Assembly: GCA_002812745.2 (NCBI GenBank)
Contig: NCSJ02000225.1
Location: 1 to 64,000, forward strand
From: Scytalidium lignicola
Taxonomy: Eukaryota; Ascomycota; Leotiomycetes
DNA length: 64,000 nt
Reading direction: 5' to 3'
A program made the translations under genes and the position numbers. Of the stretch, positions 48,820-60,181 are shown piece by piece. The notes beneath the pieces were generated by a model. That model ran no database searches, was not told the DNA's origin, and worked only from the letters and a program-made list of their open reading frames with translations. How positions within the stretch are numbered: position 1 is the first letter of the stretch; each line of letters starts with the position of its first letter.

Positions 48820-49443
48820 ATGAAGGTTTCTCAAATCATTTTGTTTTCCCTTGGTGCTCTAGCAGTATCCGCAGCTCCTGCTGAACCAAAGGAACCTACC
48901 ATTAAAGCATTATCACATGTTGGCAACATTAAACAAAAATCCACAATACAGAAAACTAAAATAGAGTCATTAAATTTACTAGAAGCACGCGCACGAGATC
49001 AAATAAGTACTGCTAGACGAATTCAAGTTTCTCAGATTCTGCCATTGCTCAACGGCTTAATTCTTTCGGTGATTTCAGTTGAACCCGACAGTATCGATGG
49101 TATTAATCCACCTGCCTTGACTGGAGCTATCCAAACTAGCCTTCAAACACTTAGCGACAATGTTATTGCGAGTATTCCTAATACGGACGATGGTCTTCCG
49201 GATAATAGTGTTGCTATCGCAGGAGGATTAGTCATTGGAAAAATCCTTGAGAATGCAGCCGACCATCTTTCGACAACGAATCTTGTTACTCTTGAATGGC
49301 AAACAGTATTTATCGCAGCATACCGGGCACTAGTGAACCTCGCAAAAGATCAGATTAAAATAGCTTTTGGAGTACTTGATCCAGCAACCAGGCTCGTGCA
49401 GCACTTATTTGATCTTGTTATGGCTGTTACTGAAGACTTCTGA
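48820..49443 (+). CDS. Small secreted protein, function unknown
   Basis: Single exon. The ATG at 48820 (MKVSQIILFSLGALAVSAAPA) is chosen because it starts a textbook signal peptide; an in-frame upstream ATG at 48775 would bury it. The product is 207 aa. The mature protein has no cysteine, is rich in Leu/Ile/Ala/Thr and appears mostly helical (LALTGAIQTSLQTLSDNV-like amphipathic pattern). That recalls cell-wall or surface-binding secreted proteins, but no family is recognised. It is divergent from the other secreted-protein gene. Confidence 0.7.
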   Translation: MKVSQIILFSLGALAVSAAPAEPKEPTIKALSHVGNIKQKSTIQKTKIESLNLLEARARDQISTARRIQVSQILPLLNGLILSVISVEPDSIDGINPPALTGAIQTSLQTLSDNVIASIPNTDDGLPDNSVAIAGGLVIGKILENAADHLSTTNLVTLEWQTVFIAAYRALVNLAKDQIKIAFGVLDPATRLVQHLFDLVMAVTEDF

Positions 49444-50718
49444 GGCTCAGTAGCCTTATGCTACACAATGAACCTGAAGCATGGAAGGTTGTGGTCGTGT
49501 AAAATGGTGCATTTATCTTCAAGATTACGATAAGATTTAGAGGGATGTAGGATGAAGGGGCATTTCATAGTTTATATATGCTTGTTTGTTAGTAGATAGG
49601 AGGTTTTCACTCATTCTTATATAGTAAGCTAAGTCATTAACGCAATTATATTTGTCCTAAGTACCACGAAAACCATATTCTCTATATGTGTGATAAGTGC
49701 AGGTTTATCCTGTCTTTTACAACTAGAATCAACTTAAGGTCAAGTTAATTTTCCAGGGTTACGTTCTAGATAATCGCAAATGAGGCTAAAATCTAGCTCC
49801 AGACTAACATGCATATATACGATAACAGTTCAATCAAAATATCATCTAGAAGTTTATCATAACAGTATTTATGGAAGATTTTACTTTTCGTAGAGATTTT
49901 TGATGACAGGGCAAAATGTACAGGTTAATTACACCAAAACCCATTTTGTTCTGCAAAGTATGATAAAGGCATAACCGCATAAAAAAAAAGATCATCGTCG
50001 GCCGTGGCGCGCGTGGGGTTTGGTAATAATCTGAAGATGCGTCCAGCAAGAACGCAGGAGAGAACAAAAGAAGTTGAAAAATGTAAATTAAAGATTTAAA
50101 AGTCAATTGGATATATATTGTCATCATGAAGCCATTTTTGCAGTTGAGTATAAGAAGCTTACGAACTTGGTGGCAGAAGTCCTTGCTCTATAGCCTAGCT
50201 CAGGGGCTACGAGAACCTCATTTTGTTAATCTTAAATTATCTAAATTCACCTATTTCTCAACCAAAATGAATACTCCTTGCACTTTATCAATGTCACCAA
50301 GACGTTTAAGTGTGAAGATCGAAATCAAACATAAGGAAGCTATACGTTAACTTCACAAATATTCTCAAATACACTTGATGATTTTGATTTTCCATAGAGC
50401 AGAGATTCCTGCCACCGAGTTCGTTAAGCAGAGTGAGCTGAGTAAGCCAAAGGTGATTAGCCCTTGAGTAAAGCAGCCAAGTTAACTAACCCATCTTGGA
50501 CGACAAAAAAAANTGTTTACGTGTAGTTTAACCATACACGTGTGTTATCTTAGTCTTTAACTTCATCTCTAACTTACTAGTAAAGTTGTATTATAATTAT
50601 GCTGCAACGCTTCTTGTCCATCTCTTCCCTTCTTGGTAGTAGAAAGCCACTTGCTGTTTAACATAATCTTATTTGATAAACTGATAATTAAATCGGTACT
50701 AAAATCCGATCGTGCCTG
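49444..50718. other. Intergenic region, no supported gene
   Basis: About 1.3 kb, AT-rich, with an A-run near 49981 and an ambiguous base in an A-run near 50513. A 74-codon frame at 50126-50350 has no recognisable domain and is not called as a gene. Confidence 0.4.
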
Positions 50719-51504
50719 ATGGATCAAGCCAACGAGCTTCCCTCCTACGAGGATGTGCACTTGGACCGGGCCCCCTCGTTACGGCCAACCTACAGCCAGA
50801 TGACCCTGGCTTTAGATCCAACTGGCATGTTTATCCGACCTCTTTGGCCTGAACAAGTTGAGGCGCCTGTCTCCTTCGGTCTTACCAAATCCTTGCTGCA
50901 TGTCAACATGGGAACTTCGATTCAGATCAAGAGGATGAAGCCCAATCATAGTCATGGTCATGGCCATCATAATCATTCTTCCTCTAGAACAGAAGATGAA
51001 ACTGAAACTGAAACTGAAGCTACACCTCTCCCTGTCTACGTCGTTGGAGATCGTTTCCTCAGGGCATTGTACTCGCCTAAACCGATGCTGCAGAATCTGG
51101 TGGTCGGGAGGTCCCGCGGCATTCTCTTCACAACAAACATTAAGAAAAGAGCTTGGGAATTTGGAGCTCTGATCCAAAAGACGAAAGAAGATGCTATCGA
51201 TCCACGAATAGGAATGGATCCTATTAATTTTCTAGGTTCTGGATCCGCGCCCATCCCGCAACTGAAGCCGTTGCTGCGGGTCTGTGATACCAAGTGGGTG
51301 AGCTTTGGCAGAAATGCTGAGGGTGAGGCCATTGCGTATGAGAGGGAGGGAGGTGCAGAAAGTCAAGGAATGCCAATGTTGACGGTGATGAATGGTGTGG
51401 GTGAAGAGATGATGGATCTATTGGTTGCGGCTTGGTGTGTGAGGTTGTGGGGGCACGCTGGCAAAATGGCTCAGGGCAAGCGTAGGTCCAGTGTGAACTT
51501 TTAG
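50719..51504 (+). CDS. Conserved-looking protein of unknown function
   Basis: Single exon, 261 aa. It begins MDQANELPSYEDV; the ELPSYEDV motif is common at the N-terminus of fungal proteins of unknown function with an adaptor-like PPxY-type or SYEDV sequence. The body alternates short beta-like segments (VYVVGDRFLRALYSPKPML, GILFTTNIKKRAWEFGALI). A low-complexity His-rich loop (HSHGHGHHNHSS) and a Glu-Thr repeat sit at about 75-98. No transmembrane segment or signal peptide is seen. I do not recognise the family. It has normal codon use and looks like a real gene. Confidence 0.65.
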   Translation: MDQANELPSYEDVHLDRAPSLRPTYSQMTLALDPTGMFIRPLWPEQVEAPVSFGLTKSLLHVNMGTSIQIKRMKPNHSHGHGHHNHSSSRTEDETETETEATPLPVYVVGDRFLRALYSPKPMLQNLVVGRSRGILFTTNIKKRAWEFGALIQKTKEDAIDPRIGMDPINFLGSGSAPIPQLKPLLRVCDTKWVSFGRNAEGEAIAYEREGGAESQGMPMLTVMNGVGEEMMDLLVAAWCVRLWGHAGKMAQGKRRSSVNF

Positions 51505-52046
51505 TTTTTAATTGTTGTATCTTTTAATATACTATATTTCCAACTTCTCTACTAAGATGAGGATGTTCAACCTAGTACTGATTTTGTCACGAAGGGATTT
51601 CATTAATATTGATTTTTCACATCTTAGTTTCTAGTTTCTTAGTTTCTAGTTATCTAAGACATTACCAGCCATGATAAGTTAAAATTAATCTTTCAAGTAG
51701 CGGCATTTCAACATAGCTTTACTATACTTTATTCTCATAGCTATTTGCAAAATCTCTATACTATTATTCCATATTTTGTATTCCTCTAAATCGTTTATCA
51801 AGGTGGAGTGATGACAGAACCACAAACTTTCGATTTACCCCGCTATCTAACACTTCCCTTTGATTCTCCGAATTGGAGAGTTTAACCCCTCATTTTCATA
51901 GCTCTGAGCTTCATCATGCGGGGATGCCAAGAACTTAAACAATATAGGATAGCAGCTTCCATAGAGGGAGAAAATAAACCTAGGATTTTATCTACAGTTC
52001 CGTTATTTTTTTCTCTGTGATTCTTTGATATCTTCTAATTACAATC
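51505..52046. other. Intergenic region, promoter of the alcohol dehydrogenase
   Basis: About 540 AT-rich bases with a local tandem repetition of a TTAGTTTCTAG unit near 51625-51652. Nothing else was recognised. Confidence 0.4.
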
Positions 52047-53171
52047 ATGGCAGCGGCCATGGATCCAATACCGCCATCAATGAAGGCCCAACGCCTACAC
52101 GCCTTTCATACTCCATATTCGCTCGATGATATTCCAACTCCTACCCCTAAAGGACATCAAATTCTTGTCCGTGTAGGTGCTGCCTCATACTGTCATACCG
52201 ATCTTGTTTACGCTTCGGGAGAGATGTCCCAATCAGCTCCTCTACCGATCATTCCATGTCATGAATTCGCAGGAACCGTTGTCGCTGCCGGCGATTTGGC
52301 TTTGTCCTCAATATCTCCCCCTCTTAAAATTGGAGAAAGAGTTGGTGTACCTGGTAGGAGTTTCGAGCCTTGCAGTAAATGTTGGGAATGCACGCACAAT
52401 TATGGCGATCCTGAGGGATATTCTGTCTATTGTTCAAACTCAAAAAACAACGGGATTACTCGAGATGGAGGATTCTGCGAATATGCAATTGTTGATGCGC
52501 GGCAGGTCGCCGTTCTGCCAGAGCAGCTCTCAGAGGTTGACGCAGCGCCACTAATGTGTGCTGGACTAACGGTTTACGCGGCACTGTTAAAATGCGAGCT
52601 AGGAAAGGGCGAGAGAGGGAAGAAGGTAGGCATTATCGGTGCAGGTGGTGGATTAGGCCACCTTGGCCTTCAGTTTGCAGTCAAGATGGGATATGATGTT
52701 GTGGGCGTAGATGCTTCAGACAAAGCATTGGAATTAGCGACAAGTTTGAATACTGGTGCGAAGATATTTGATGCACGAAAAACTCCAGCAGATCAGCTAC
52801 TGAACGAGATTGGGGAAGGAGGAAAAGAAAAAGGCGAGGGAGGTTTAGATGCAGTCTTGATATTACCAGAGAATCAGGCGGGGTTTGATTATGGAATGAA
52901 GTTATTGAAGAATCATGGAGTGTGCGTAGTTGTGTCCTTCCCAAAAGCAGGTTTCCATATCTCTGCCGAAGACCTAGTATTTCGACATATCCAAGTTGTA
53001 GGGAGTCTGATTGGACCGAATAAAGTATTAAGGGAAATGTTGGCCTTCGCAGCTGAACACCAAGTGAGGGCTGTTAAGAAAACATTTTCACTGGCTGCAT
53101 TGAATGAATTGGTAGAAGAGTATAAGAAGATGAACGGAGGAAAGTTAGTTGTTGATATGAAACTTGACTGA
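52047..53171 (+). CDS. Zinc-dependent alcohol dehydrogenase (MDR family)
   Basis: Single exon, 374 aa. Oxidises an alcohol or reduces an aldehyde with NAD(P)(H). Catalytic zinc ligands are visible at CHTD (Cys about 49) and in PCHEFAG (residues about 70-76, with Cys in place of the usual Gly before HE). The structural zinc lobe is EPCSKCWEC followed by a fourth Cys about 16 residues on (VYCSN). The cofactor fold carries GAGGGLGHLGLQ. It lies next to a transporter, lactonase-like hydrolases and other oxidoreductases, so a role in a catabolic pathway is likely. The substrate cannot be told. It is convergent with the MFS transporter, 220 bp away. Confidence 0.92.
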   Translation: MAAAMDPIPPSMKAQRLHAFHTPYSLDDIPTPTPKGHQILVRVGAASYCHTDLVYASGEMSQSAPLPIIPCHEFAGTVVAAGDLALSSISPPLKIGERVGVPGRSFEPCSKCWECTHNYGDPEGYSVYCSNSKNNGITRDGGFCEYAIVDARQVAVLPEQLSEVDAAPLMCAGLTVYAALLKCELGKGERGKKVGIIGAGGGLGHLGLQFAVKMGYDVVGVDASDKALELATSLNTGAKIFDARKTPADQLLNEIGEGGKEKGEGGLDAVLILPENQAGFDYGMKLLKNHGVCVVVSFPKAGFHISAEDLVFRHIQVVGSLIGPNKVLREMLAFAAEHQVRAVKKTFSLAALNELVEEYKKMNGGKLVVDMKLD

Positions 53172-53391
53172 AATTGAGTTGTATTTATATCAAATTTATA
53201 GACTACCTCGTGTTTAGGCCTGTTTTTTATGCATAATTCTTTCGAATATACTAGAGATAAGTAATACAAGCTAAGGAAGACTACCAATCCACCAACCACC
53301 CTCTATCTCTTGATAAAGCGCTTCGGTGTAAATATCAATGTATATCAAGTAATTATAATTCCTCAGCCTAGGCTTACCGAGCTGGTTTGTA

Positions 53392-55301
53392 TCATTTTTC
53401 TTCAGACACCACAAGATTCTCAATATGAACATTCTCTACAGGATTAGCTCTCTTGACAATTCCATGAATATCATACTCCTCGAGACGTCTCTCAAGTTCC
53501 TCATCATCGGCCTTATCATGGTGTGTGATATGTACAGCGACTGGATCACCAAATAATTCATTAATCTCTTCCAGAGTTAAGCCATTCATCTGTATGATGT
53601 TAGAGAATTCACAAGATTAGGGGTCGTGACACATACCTCAGGGATAAACTTCCATACTAAAAAGAAATTGCAGCAATCAAGACAGATAAAGACAATATAG
53701 AAGAGGTACCCAATATTAGAGAAACCTGTGAATATGTAAGCCGCAGAACAGTCAATAAGCAAAATATGAGACTTACTGATAGGGGCGACTCCAACAAACA
53801 AGGCAGCGGCACAATACTGAGCAGCTAAGGATATAGCAACGCCGATACTGCGAAATTCCATAGGGAACGTCTCGGAGGCAATGACATATTGCTGTGGATC
53901 CATGCAGGAAGCAAAGAAGACAACATAGAAGAAGATGAAGAAGACGCCAAATCCTAGGCCGATTCGATTGGTCGAATTGGTCTGAACAAAGTATTTTGTT
54001 AAAGCTGCTTCTGCCGCAAGACACGCTGCAGTAGAGGCAACACCAAGCATGAATATCTTCTTTCGGCCAAATCTGTCCATGAAGAGTACAGCACCGGTAA
54101 GATTACCAAGCATACCAAAGACGTTCCAAATAGCCAGGAGTAGAATAGGTATACCGCCCTTCACTCCAAGTTGGTTATATATTGTGATTTGGTAGTCTAG
54201 GTATGGTTATTGACCGAGCATCGTAGGATAAAGAAATGACATACTGTTCATAACCAAGTTCATTGAACAACCAACAGTCAGCGTTGCAAGGACACCAACA
54301 CCAAGACGCCTCCTATAGCTAGGCTGTTGAAAGAAATTCCACCATCTCTTAATTCCTAGTGCTTCCATCCTCCTATTATCAAGCGCAAATTGCTCTGTGA
54401 TCTGAAGCATTTCAGATTTGGCAAAGCTGTCTGTAGGATCTTGAGGATCAGAGTGAAGACGGTGGATAACCTTCCAAGCTTCCTCATTACGATCTTTAGA
54501 GATCACTATTAACTCGTCAAAAACGGATACCTTAACTTATATGAGGAACGGAAGACTTTCACCAACGGGGACTTTCCGGCAAGAAGAAGCTCCCAGCAAG
54601 AAGAATCAACATGAACACAAGTTGCTGTGCAAATGGGTATCTCCACTGAAAAGAGCTTTTTTTTGCATAATAACAGCCAAAGCCAGTAAATCCAGACAGC
54701 GAATATCCAGTTCCAAGACCGGTACCGTGCAAACCTACATGAAAGCCTCTGCTCTCCGGAGGTGATAATTCAGCCTGGTATAGAGGTACTTTCATATAAG
54801 TAAGTAATGATTTAATAGAACAATACTAGTCGAAGCACACACCTCCACAAACCATCATTCCTACACCCCATCCCATAATAAATCGAGAGGAAAGATACAT
54901 GCCAACGTTGACTGATCCTGCCATTAGCGCTCCACCTATAATACATACGATACAGGCAAGTTGGATAGTTTTCAGACGACCAAACACGGTCCCCGTCCAG
55001 GCAGAGAAGATACATCCAAGGGCAGTGCCCGCGAAGAAGAGTCCGTTCATTGCGCCTACAATTTCATTTGTACGAGAAACTCCAGGGCCAGTTTGATCAA
55101 GCTTGAAATATTCAAAGAACTCCGGCTGTCCAAGGACTTGACCGATGATGCTGGCGGCATAGCCTTTGTACAAATTTAGTCAGCTTTTTTTAGATTATTA
55201 AGGAACATGATCTACGAAAAAGTATATGAAATACCATAGCCAATCGATCCTATAGCTACAAAAGCAGTAATGTAGCTCGTCTGTCTATTCTTCTTGCTCA
55301 T
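53392..55301 (-). CDS. MFS sugar-type transporter, with an unresolved frame break between exons 3 and 4
   Basis: Twelve-helix sugar porter family. Exons read: 55235-55301, 54843-55163, 54563-54788, about 54245-54512, 53777-54196, 53637-53725, 53392-53589. Signatures: SAWTGTVFGRLKT, PESPRW, LFMDRFGRKK and PQQYVIASETFPMEFRSIGVA, with a short hydrophilic C-terminal tail. All joins work in phase except exon 3 to 4: PESPRW ends in phase 2 at the only GT donor, whereas the next exon (beginning near LIVISKDRNEEAW) needs phase 0 and no canonical acceptor fits. So the gene has a one- or two-base error in the assembly, an unusual splice, or is a recent pseudogene. A role importing the substrate of the neighbouring catabolic genes is plausible. 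Confidence 0.85.
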
Positions 55302-56227
55302 TGTAAAATTGACAAAACTGACACAATAATACAAAATATGCGTGTATATTAATCGGCAACAAAACCGGATTAAAATTAAACAAACTCAAATCGCAGGATT
55401 TTGAATTTATTTCAAAGAAAAAGGTCAAAAGTCTCTACAAATATATAGCCCCCGATTTGGGGCGGCAAATATAGAATGATTAGATATCCCTTCCTTGGCA
55501 TGCTTGTGTCGTAAGACTTGTATGTGCGAAGGAATCTGGGGCCCCAGATTCCAGGGGACATCGTTGAAACGGTTGTTCATATGCGAAAGCGCAATTCATC
55601 CGGCAAGAACCCATCTACTTGAGAACTCACGGTAGGAGAATCGAAAAAGATTGACAAAAAATGAACGATCTACATTCTAATGAATGTTTAACATGAGAGA
55701 GCTATCATATAGAGTAAGCATATGATTGATAGATGACTTCTTTTTAAGAGTTTTCTTAGCTAAGTAGTTCCTTATTAGAGGTGGAACTATTTCTATGGAA
55801 ATGTTATGAAAGTATACACACATATACTTGCATATGCATGAGTACCCCGACCTAACTTAAAATGCATTCCAACAAATGAAATCCGGAAATAGTTTTCGGA
55901 AATAATCCAGCCATCACTAACAGGTAGGTTTAGAACTGACGTTACATTGAGGGGTTTCGTGATTATCTATCGTAGGCTTGCAATTGGGGAAAGAAAAGCC
56001 CCTTATGTGCAGTACCCCTCAGTTGGAGAAGAGGGAGGGGTTCTGGAAAAGGCTCGGGATGCGGAGAGCTTTCGTGTGGGTTAGGTTGGAGAAACATACC
56101 TACATGCCACAAAGGGTTAAGGAATAAAAAGTAAATTAGTGCTTTATTTTCCGTACATGTAGAGCACTTAGCAAATTACTGGTTTTAATAAACAAAATAG
56201 AAAAAGAAGAGAGGTTTTGAAATAACA
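55302..56227. promoter_or_regulatory. Divergent intergenic region between the transporter and the lactonase-like gene
   Basis: About 925 bases between two divergent starts, probably holding both promoters. No specific site was identified. Confidence 0.4.
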
Positions 56228-57205
56228 ATGGCTGCCCTACCAAGTGCGCGAGATAACCAGAACTACGTGACAGTCCACGCACTGTCCTCGGGATTCTTAA
56301 CCTTACCAGAGCATCTCTTTGTCGAAGGAGCTAAAGAAGGAGATCGAAAAACTGTCCCTTCAATCTCATTCCTGATCCAACATCGCGATGCTACGACAGG
56401 CGAACTCGCGCGGATCGTCTTCGACATGGGCATCCGCAAGAACCTGGAGAAATACCCCCAAATGCTTGTAGCGCATCTCAAGTCCCGACAGCCACTCTCG
56501 TCCTCACCGGATGTGAAGGATAGTCTTGAACTCGGCGGCTTGAAACCGCAAGATATCGATTTCATTTTCCTATCACACGTGCATTGGGATCATGTGGGCA
56601 CGCCTTCGGATTTTCCGACGAGTCACTTCGTAGTTGGTCATGGAGCTATAGATGTACTGAAATCAGGAGGAGATCCACATAAGACCGGGGGACATTCTCA
56701 CTTTGAAGCTGATTTACTGCCAGAGGGACGGACGACTGAACTACCATCGCCAGATCAGGACGGTGTGAGCGGCACCGTTAGTGGTGGTACCTCTGTGAAA
56801 AAGCTCCCCAACGCGAAATGGGCACCGCTAGCACATTTCCCGGCTGCGATCGATTTATTTGGTGATGGTAGTGTTTATATTATTAATGCTCCAGGCCACT
56901 TACAGGGACATATAAATCTGCTGGCTCGTCTAGGACTGAAATCATGGGTCTATCTTGGTGGTGATGCGTGCCATGATCGGAGGCTGTTACGGAAGGAAGC
57001 TGGTATTGCGCAATGGAAGGGAGTGGATGGACAACTTTGTTGCATTCATATCGATAAGGCGAAGGCTGAAGATACAATCGATAAGATTGGTACCTTGGAA
57101 AAGATGAATGGTGGTGAGTACAAGGTAGAAGTTGTGCTTGCTCACGATGTAGAGTGGTTAGCTAGAGAAGAGAACAAGAAACGGTTCTGGCCGGGTTCGC
57201 TTTAA
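56228..57205 (+). CDS. Metallo-beta-lactamase-fold hydrolase (lactonase-like)
   Basis: Single exon, 325 aa. The zinc-binding signature is SHVHWDHVG (His117, His119, Asp121, His122), with further ligands likely at VVGHG and in GGDACHD, and a final His in VLAHDVEWL. The layout resembles N-acyl-homoserine-lactone lactonases and fungal lactone or lactam hydrolases, which open a ring by water attack. No signal peptide is seen, so the enzyme is cytosolic. A second enzyme of the same fold lies at the right edge of the window. Substrate unknown. Confidence 0.9.
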   Translation: MAALPSARDNQNYVTVHALSSGFLTLPEHLFVEGAKEGDRKTVPSISFLIQHRDATTGELARIVFDMGIRKNLEKYPQMLVAHLKSRQPLSSSPDVKDSLELGGLKPQDIDFIFLSHVHWDHVGTPSDFPTSHFVVGHGAIDVLKSGGDPHKTGGHSHFEADLLPEGRTTELPSPDQDGVSGTVSGGTSVKKLPNAKWAPLAHFPAAIDLFGDGSVYIINAPGHLQGHINLLARLGLKSWVYLGGDACHDRRLLRKEAGIAQWKGVDGQLCCIHIDKAKAEDTIDKIGTLEKMNGGEYKVEVVLAHDVEWLAREENKKRFWPGSL

Positions 57206-57437
57206 GAAGCGGAATAGATCATACTTCGAGGTTAGATCTAAAAAGATATATTCATTTAGAAAACTGTGTTCTCGGGAGTTTAGATGACTATTCTAAATTC
57301 CTAAGTACTACTATCATATGCAGGAATAAGAAGAGAGAGAAGGTATTGTATGATCATTTTATTTATTGTAGTAAATTTACGCAAAACATTTGTACTTAGA
57401 AAAGGTTTATAATCGGTATCTCTAAATATATGTTGCT

Positions 57438-58582
57438 TCAAGGCATATCCGCCACGAATTTGTACACACTTCTGCAATCTTTCCCCTTGCATCTTGGATC
57501 CTCGTTCGCTGCTGCATAGGTGTTTATTAAGCTGTCCGCAAGTGGAAGGTTTGACTGTGTCAGCTCCCCCAAGTTTCTTGCCATCCGTAACACTCCAACA
57601 CATAGCGCAATGTCAAATCCACCTTCAAAGTCTCTATTAGCGCTGGAGTTGGCGCTGATTCCTTTAACAGGGTTCTGCTCGATGCTGTTGTACGATCTTC
57701 CAGTACTAGTATTGATGACTCCAGCTAGAGTCTTGGGGTCTAAACCATATCGAATGCCCAAATTCATAGCCTCGGCAGTGCCAAGCATACAGATTCCAGA
57801 GAGATAATTGTTGATTTGCTTGGTGGCAAGTCCAGCGCCAGGACCACCACAGTTAAAGAACGTCTTACCCATGGTCATGACTATTGGCTTGATTTCATCT
57901 AATATGGCATCATCACCTCCACACATAAATGTCAAGGTCGATGCTTTAGCGCCGGTTGGCCCACCAGATACAGGGCAGTCTGCGAATTTCCCAAGTCCGG
58001 ATGCTGCTACTGCCTTTCCAACCTCAAGTGATGTAGGTACGTCAATGGTGCTGCATTCAATGAATAGCTTCTCCTTGCCCCCTTTTGGAAGTGTAAGAAG
58101 ACCAGTCTTTTCGTCACAGAAAACTTGCTTAACGTGTTTCCCGACGGGGACCATGGTCATGATGATATCCTGCAAAAACGGAATTCGTGTCAATTCATAT
58201 GTTCATCGATTTATAAAAAACTTATTTCAAAAGGGACGGGTTGTATCTCACGCATTTCTCAGCGATTTCTCTTGGGTTCGCAGCGCTCTCTACACTGGGT
58301 GTTTGTTCTAGGAATCTCTTTAAAGTAGCTTCTACGATCTCGCACACGATGAGTTTTGCTCCTGGGGGGAGTTTGCTGTGTAGATTCCCAGCCATATGGA
58401 ACCCCATGTTTCCGAGGCCTGTGGTGTAACATCCATCACATTAGCAAAACCAACCCAAAAGCTTTCACATAATTTCACAAATGCAACAAGAGAAAGAAAC
58501 GAGGCCAAAAAANGACAATTTGCTCACCGATAAAGCCATATGTGGCCACTGGAATTGCATTCTCAGCCATGATCGAGCCCAT
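57438..58582 (-). CDS. 3-hydroxyisobutyrate-dehydrogenase-like beta-hydroxyacid dehydrogenase
   Basis: Predicted 317 aa from three exons: 58528-58582, 58252-58418, 57438-58169, all in phase. Oxidises a beta-hydroxy acid with NAD(P)+. Visible motifs: GFIGLGNMG (dinucleotide binding, split by intron 1), ECSTIDVPTS, the substrate-binding DCPVSGGPTGAKASTLTFMCGG, and KQINNYL with the catalytic Lys. Length is normal for the family (about 300-330). The start used is the ATG at 58582 (MGSIMAEN); the second ATG at 58570 is equally possible. The lack of an obvious presequence argues against the mitochondrial valine-pathway enzyme and for a pathway-specific paralogue. It is divergent from the carboxymuconolactone-decarboxylase-like gene. 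Confidence 0.9.
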
Positions 58583-59046
58583 AGTGAATTCTTGCTACAA
58601 TCAATATGCAAAAGTATTGCAGATAGAAGTTGAACCGGGTAAAATCCATTTTCAGCAGCCGGATATAAAGGAATCTCGGATTGGGAAGATGCTGCTTGTG
58701 TCACGGTATCGGGAATCCCACTTCCTGCTGGTTGTTTCTCCAAGTCGGGGAAAAGCTCTCGTCTGCTGTGTTGCCACTGTTGATATCTCCGCACACGTCC
58801 CCCGCACTTGGAGCTACGAGTGCTCCAATTCGGGGAAGGCGGGGCATCAATAGCTACGGGCTCAGAGCGACAATAATTATTGCTGCAATCCCCGCGTGAG
58901 TGATATGTGAAGATAAGCAAAGAGAACAGAAACATTCTCTTTTTATAAACTACCGGTTTTATTTTTTTGTCGGTAGTAGTTTTAGATTTACAGTTCACTT
59001 CCTCCCAAGAGATCGCATACCCGCTTTAATTATACTCTCAGCCAAA
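58583..59046. promoter_or_regulatory. Divergent promoter region between dehydrogenase and decarboxylase-like gene
   Basis: 464 bases between the two starts. The plus-strand frame of the decarboxylase stays open upstream to 58900, but no upstream ATG starts a family-like N-terminus. No specific operator was recognised. Confidence 0.45.
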
Positions 59047-59555
59047 ATGTCTGCCGACGAGCTTGCTAAAATCCACAAGACGCTGTTCGAGGTTGGAATT
59101 GCAGAGCGTCGCAATGTTGTAGGAGATGCCTACGTTGACAAGGCCCTCGCTGGTGGCAGCAGTGAGTTTGCGCAGCCAATGCAGCAACTGGTGACCGAGT
59201 TTTGCTGGGGCTCTGTATGGACACGACCAGGCTTGGAACGCAAGCAGCGAAGTCTCATCAATATCGGCATGCTGTGTGCGCTGAACCGTGGACCAGAGTT
59301 GGGCAATCACATTCGGGGAGCTATTCGAAACGGCTTGACGGAGCTTGAAGTAAGAGAGGCCATTTTACAAGTCAGCGTTTACTGCGGCATGGTAAGTTAG
59401 CACTGTTAAAACAATCTCCTCTTTATTGTTTGAAGATTTGGCCAAGGCTGACAAGAGTTCAACTGGATTATTAGCCCGCTGGATTGGAAGGGTTCAAGAT
59501 CGCGGAGCGCATAATTGAGGATATGATTGAGAAGGGCGAGTACAAGAGGTCGTAG
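59047..59555 (+). CDS. Carboxymuconolactone-decarboxylase-family protein
   Basis: Predicted 141 aa from two exons (59047-59391 and 59475-59555; phase 0 join GM to PAGLEG). The start is the ATG giving MSADELAKIHKTLFEVG. Family features: EFCWGSVWTRPGLERKQRSLINIGMLCAL, HIRGAIRNGLTELEVREAILQ and VYCGMPAGLEGF, the same landmarks as bacterial PcaC-type 4-carboxymuconolactone decarboxylase. These enzymes act late in aromatic or lactone catabolism. The neighbours are two lactonase-like hydrolases and dehydrogenases. The real reaction could differ, since the family also includes peroxidases (AhpD-like), but the usual CxxC of those is absent. Confidence 0.9.
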
Positions 59556-60181
59556 AGCAGCAAGATCTCATAATTAAATACAATTTTTTTAGAGAATCGC
59601 GTTTCTGTGCATAAAATAAGCAAGACATAACTTATATATAGAGAAATGAAGGCCTCATATGAAGGCATCTAACTTCTAGAATTATCCGTGTATAGCGCAT
59701 GTGTTAACGAGTAAGGTGCTTTGTACAAATGCGCTTCCATGACATAAAATCAGAACTTAACAATGCGCGCTTTATGCTCATTCATTCATTACTTAACAGA
59801 ATGAGCATCTCCGCATAATAAGTCTGAGGCTTGACAAAAGCAGCTAAAAGCTCAAGAAAAGTGGAGGGCGTGCGTAAATCTTTTGCCATTCCCAACGAGC
59901 TATTAAAGGCCAGTGGTAGCCAAGTCAGCAAAGTCAGCAATCTATTAGCCAATTCTCCACCGCCTGAGACAGCTGAGAGGCCAGAGAGAGCCAGATCAGG
60001 GACCCTGCGGAGAAAACAACGGGGGCTAAGAGACTGGCATTGGACTGCACAGAGGCACCAACTCCGCAACTAACCCTTGGCCACGTTCACCCTTCAAATT
60101 TCCCCCAGATTACCCCAGACTTGCCCCCAGCTCCCATAATGAGTTAGTTAGAAGCAACAATGTTTATCTAGACATCACGAC
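59556..60181. other. Intergenic region upstream of the C2H2 regulator
   Basis: About 625 bases. Frames of 65-95 codons at 59471-60073 have no recognisable content. It contains the promoter of the transcription factor gene. Confidence 0.45.

Noticed and set aside
50126..50350. 74-codon plus-strand frame
   Set aside because: No recognisable content, AT-rich setting, no neighbouring exons in phase.
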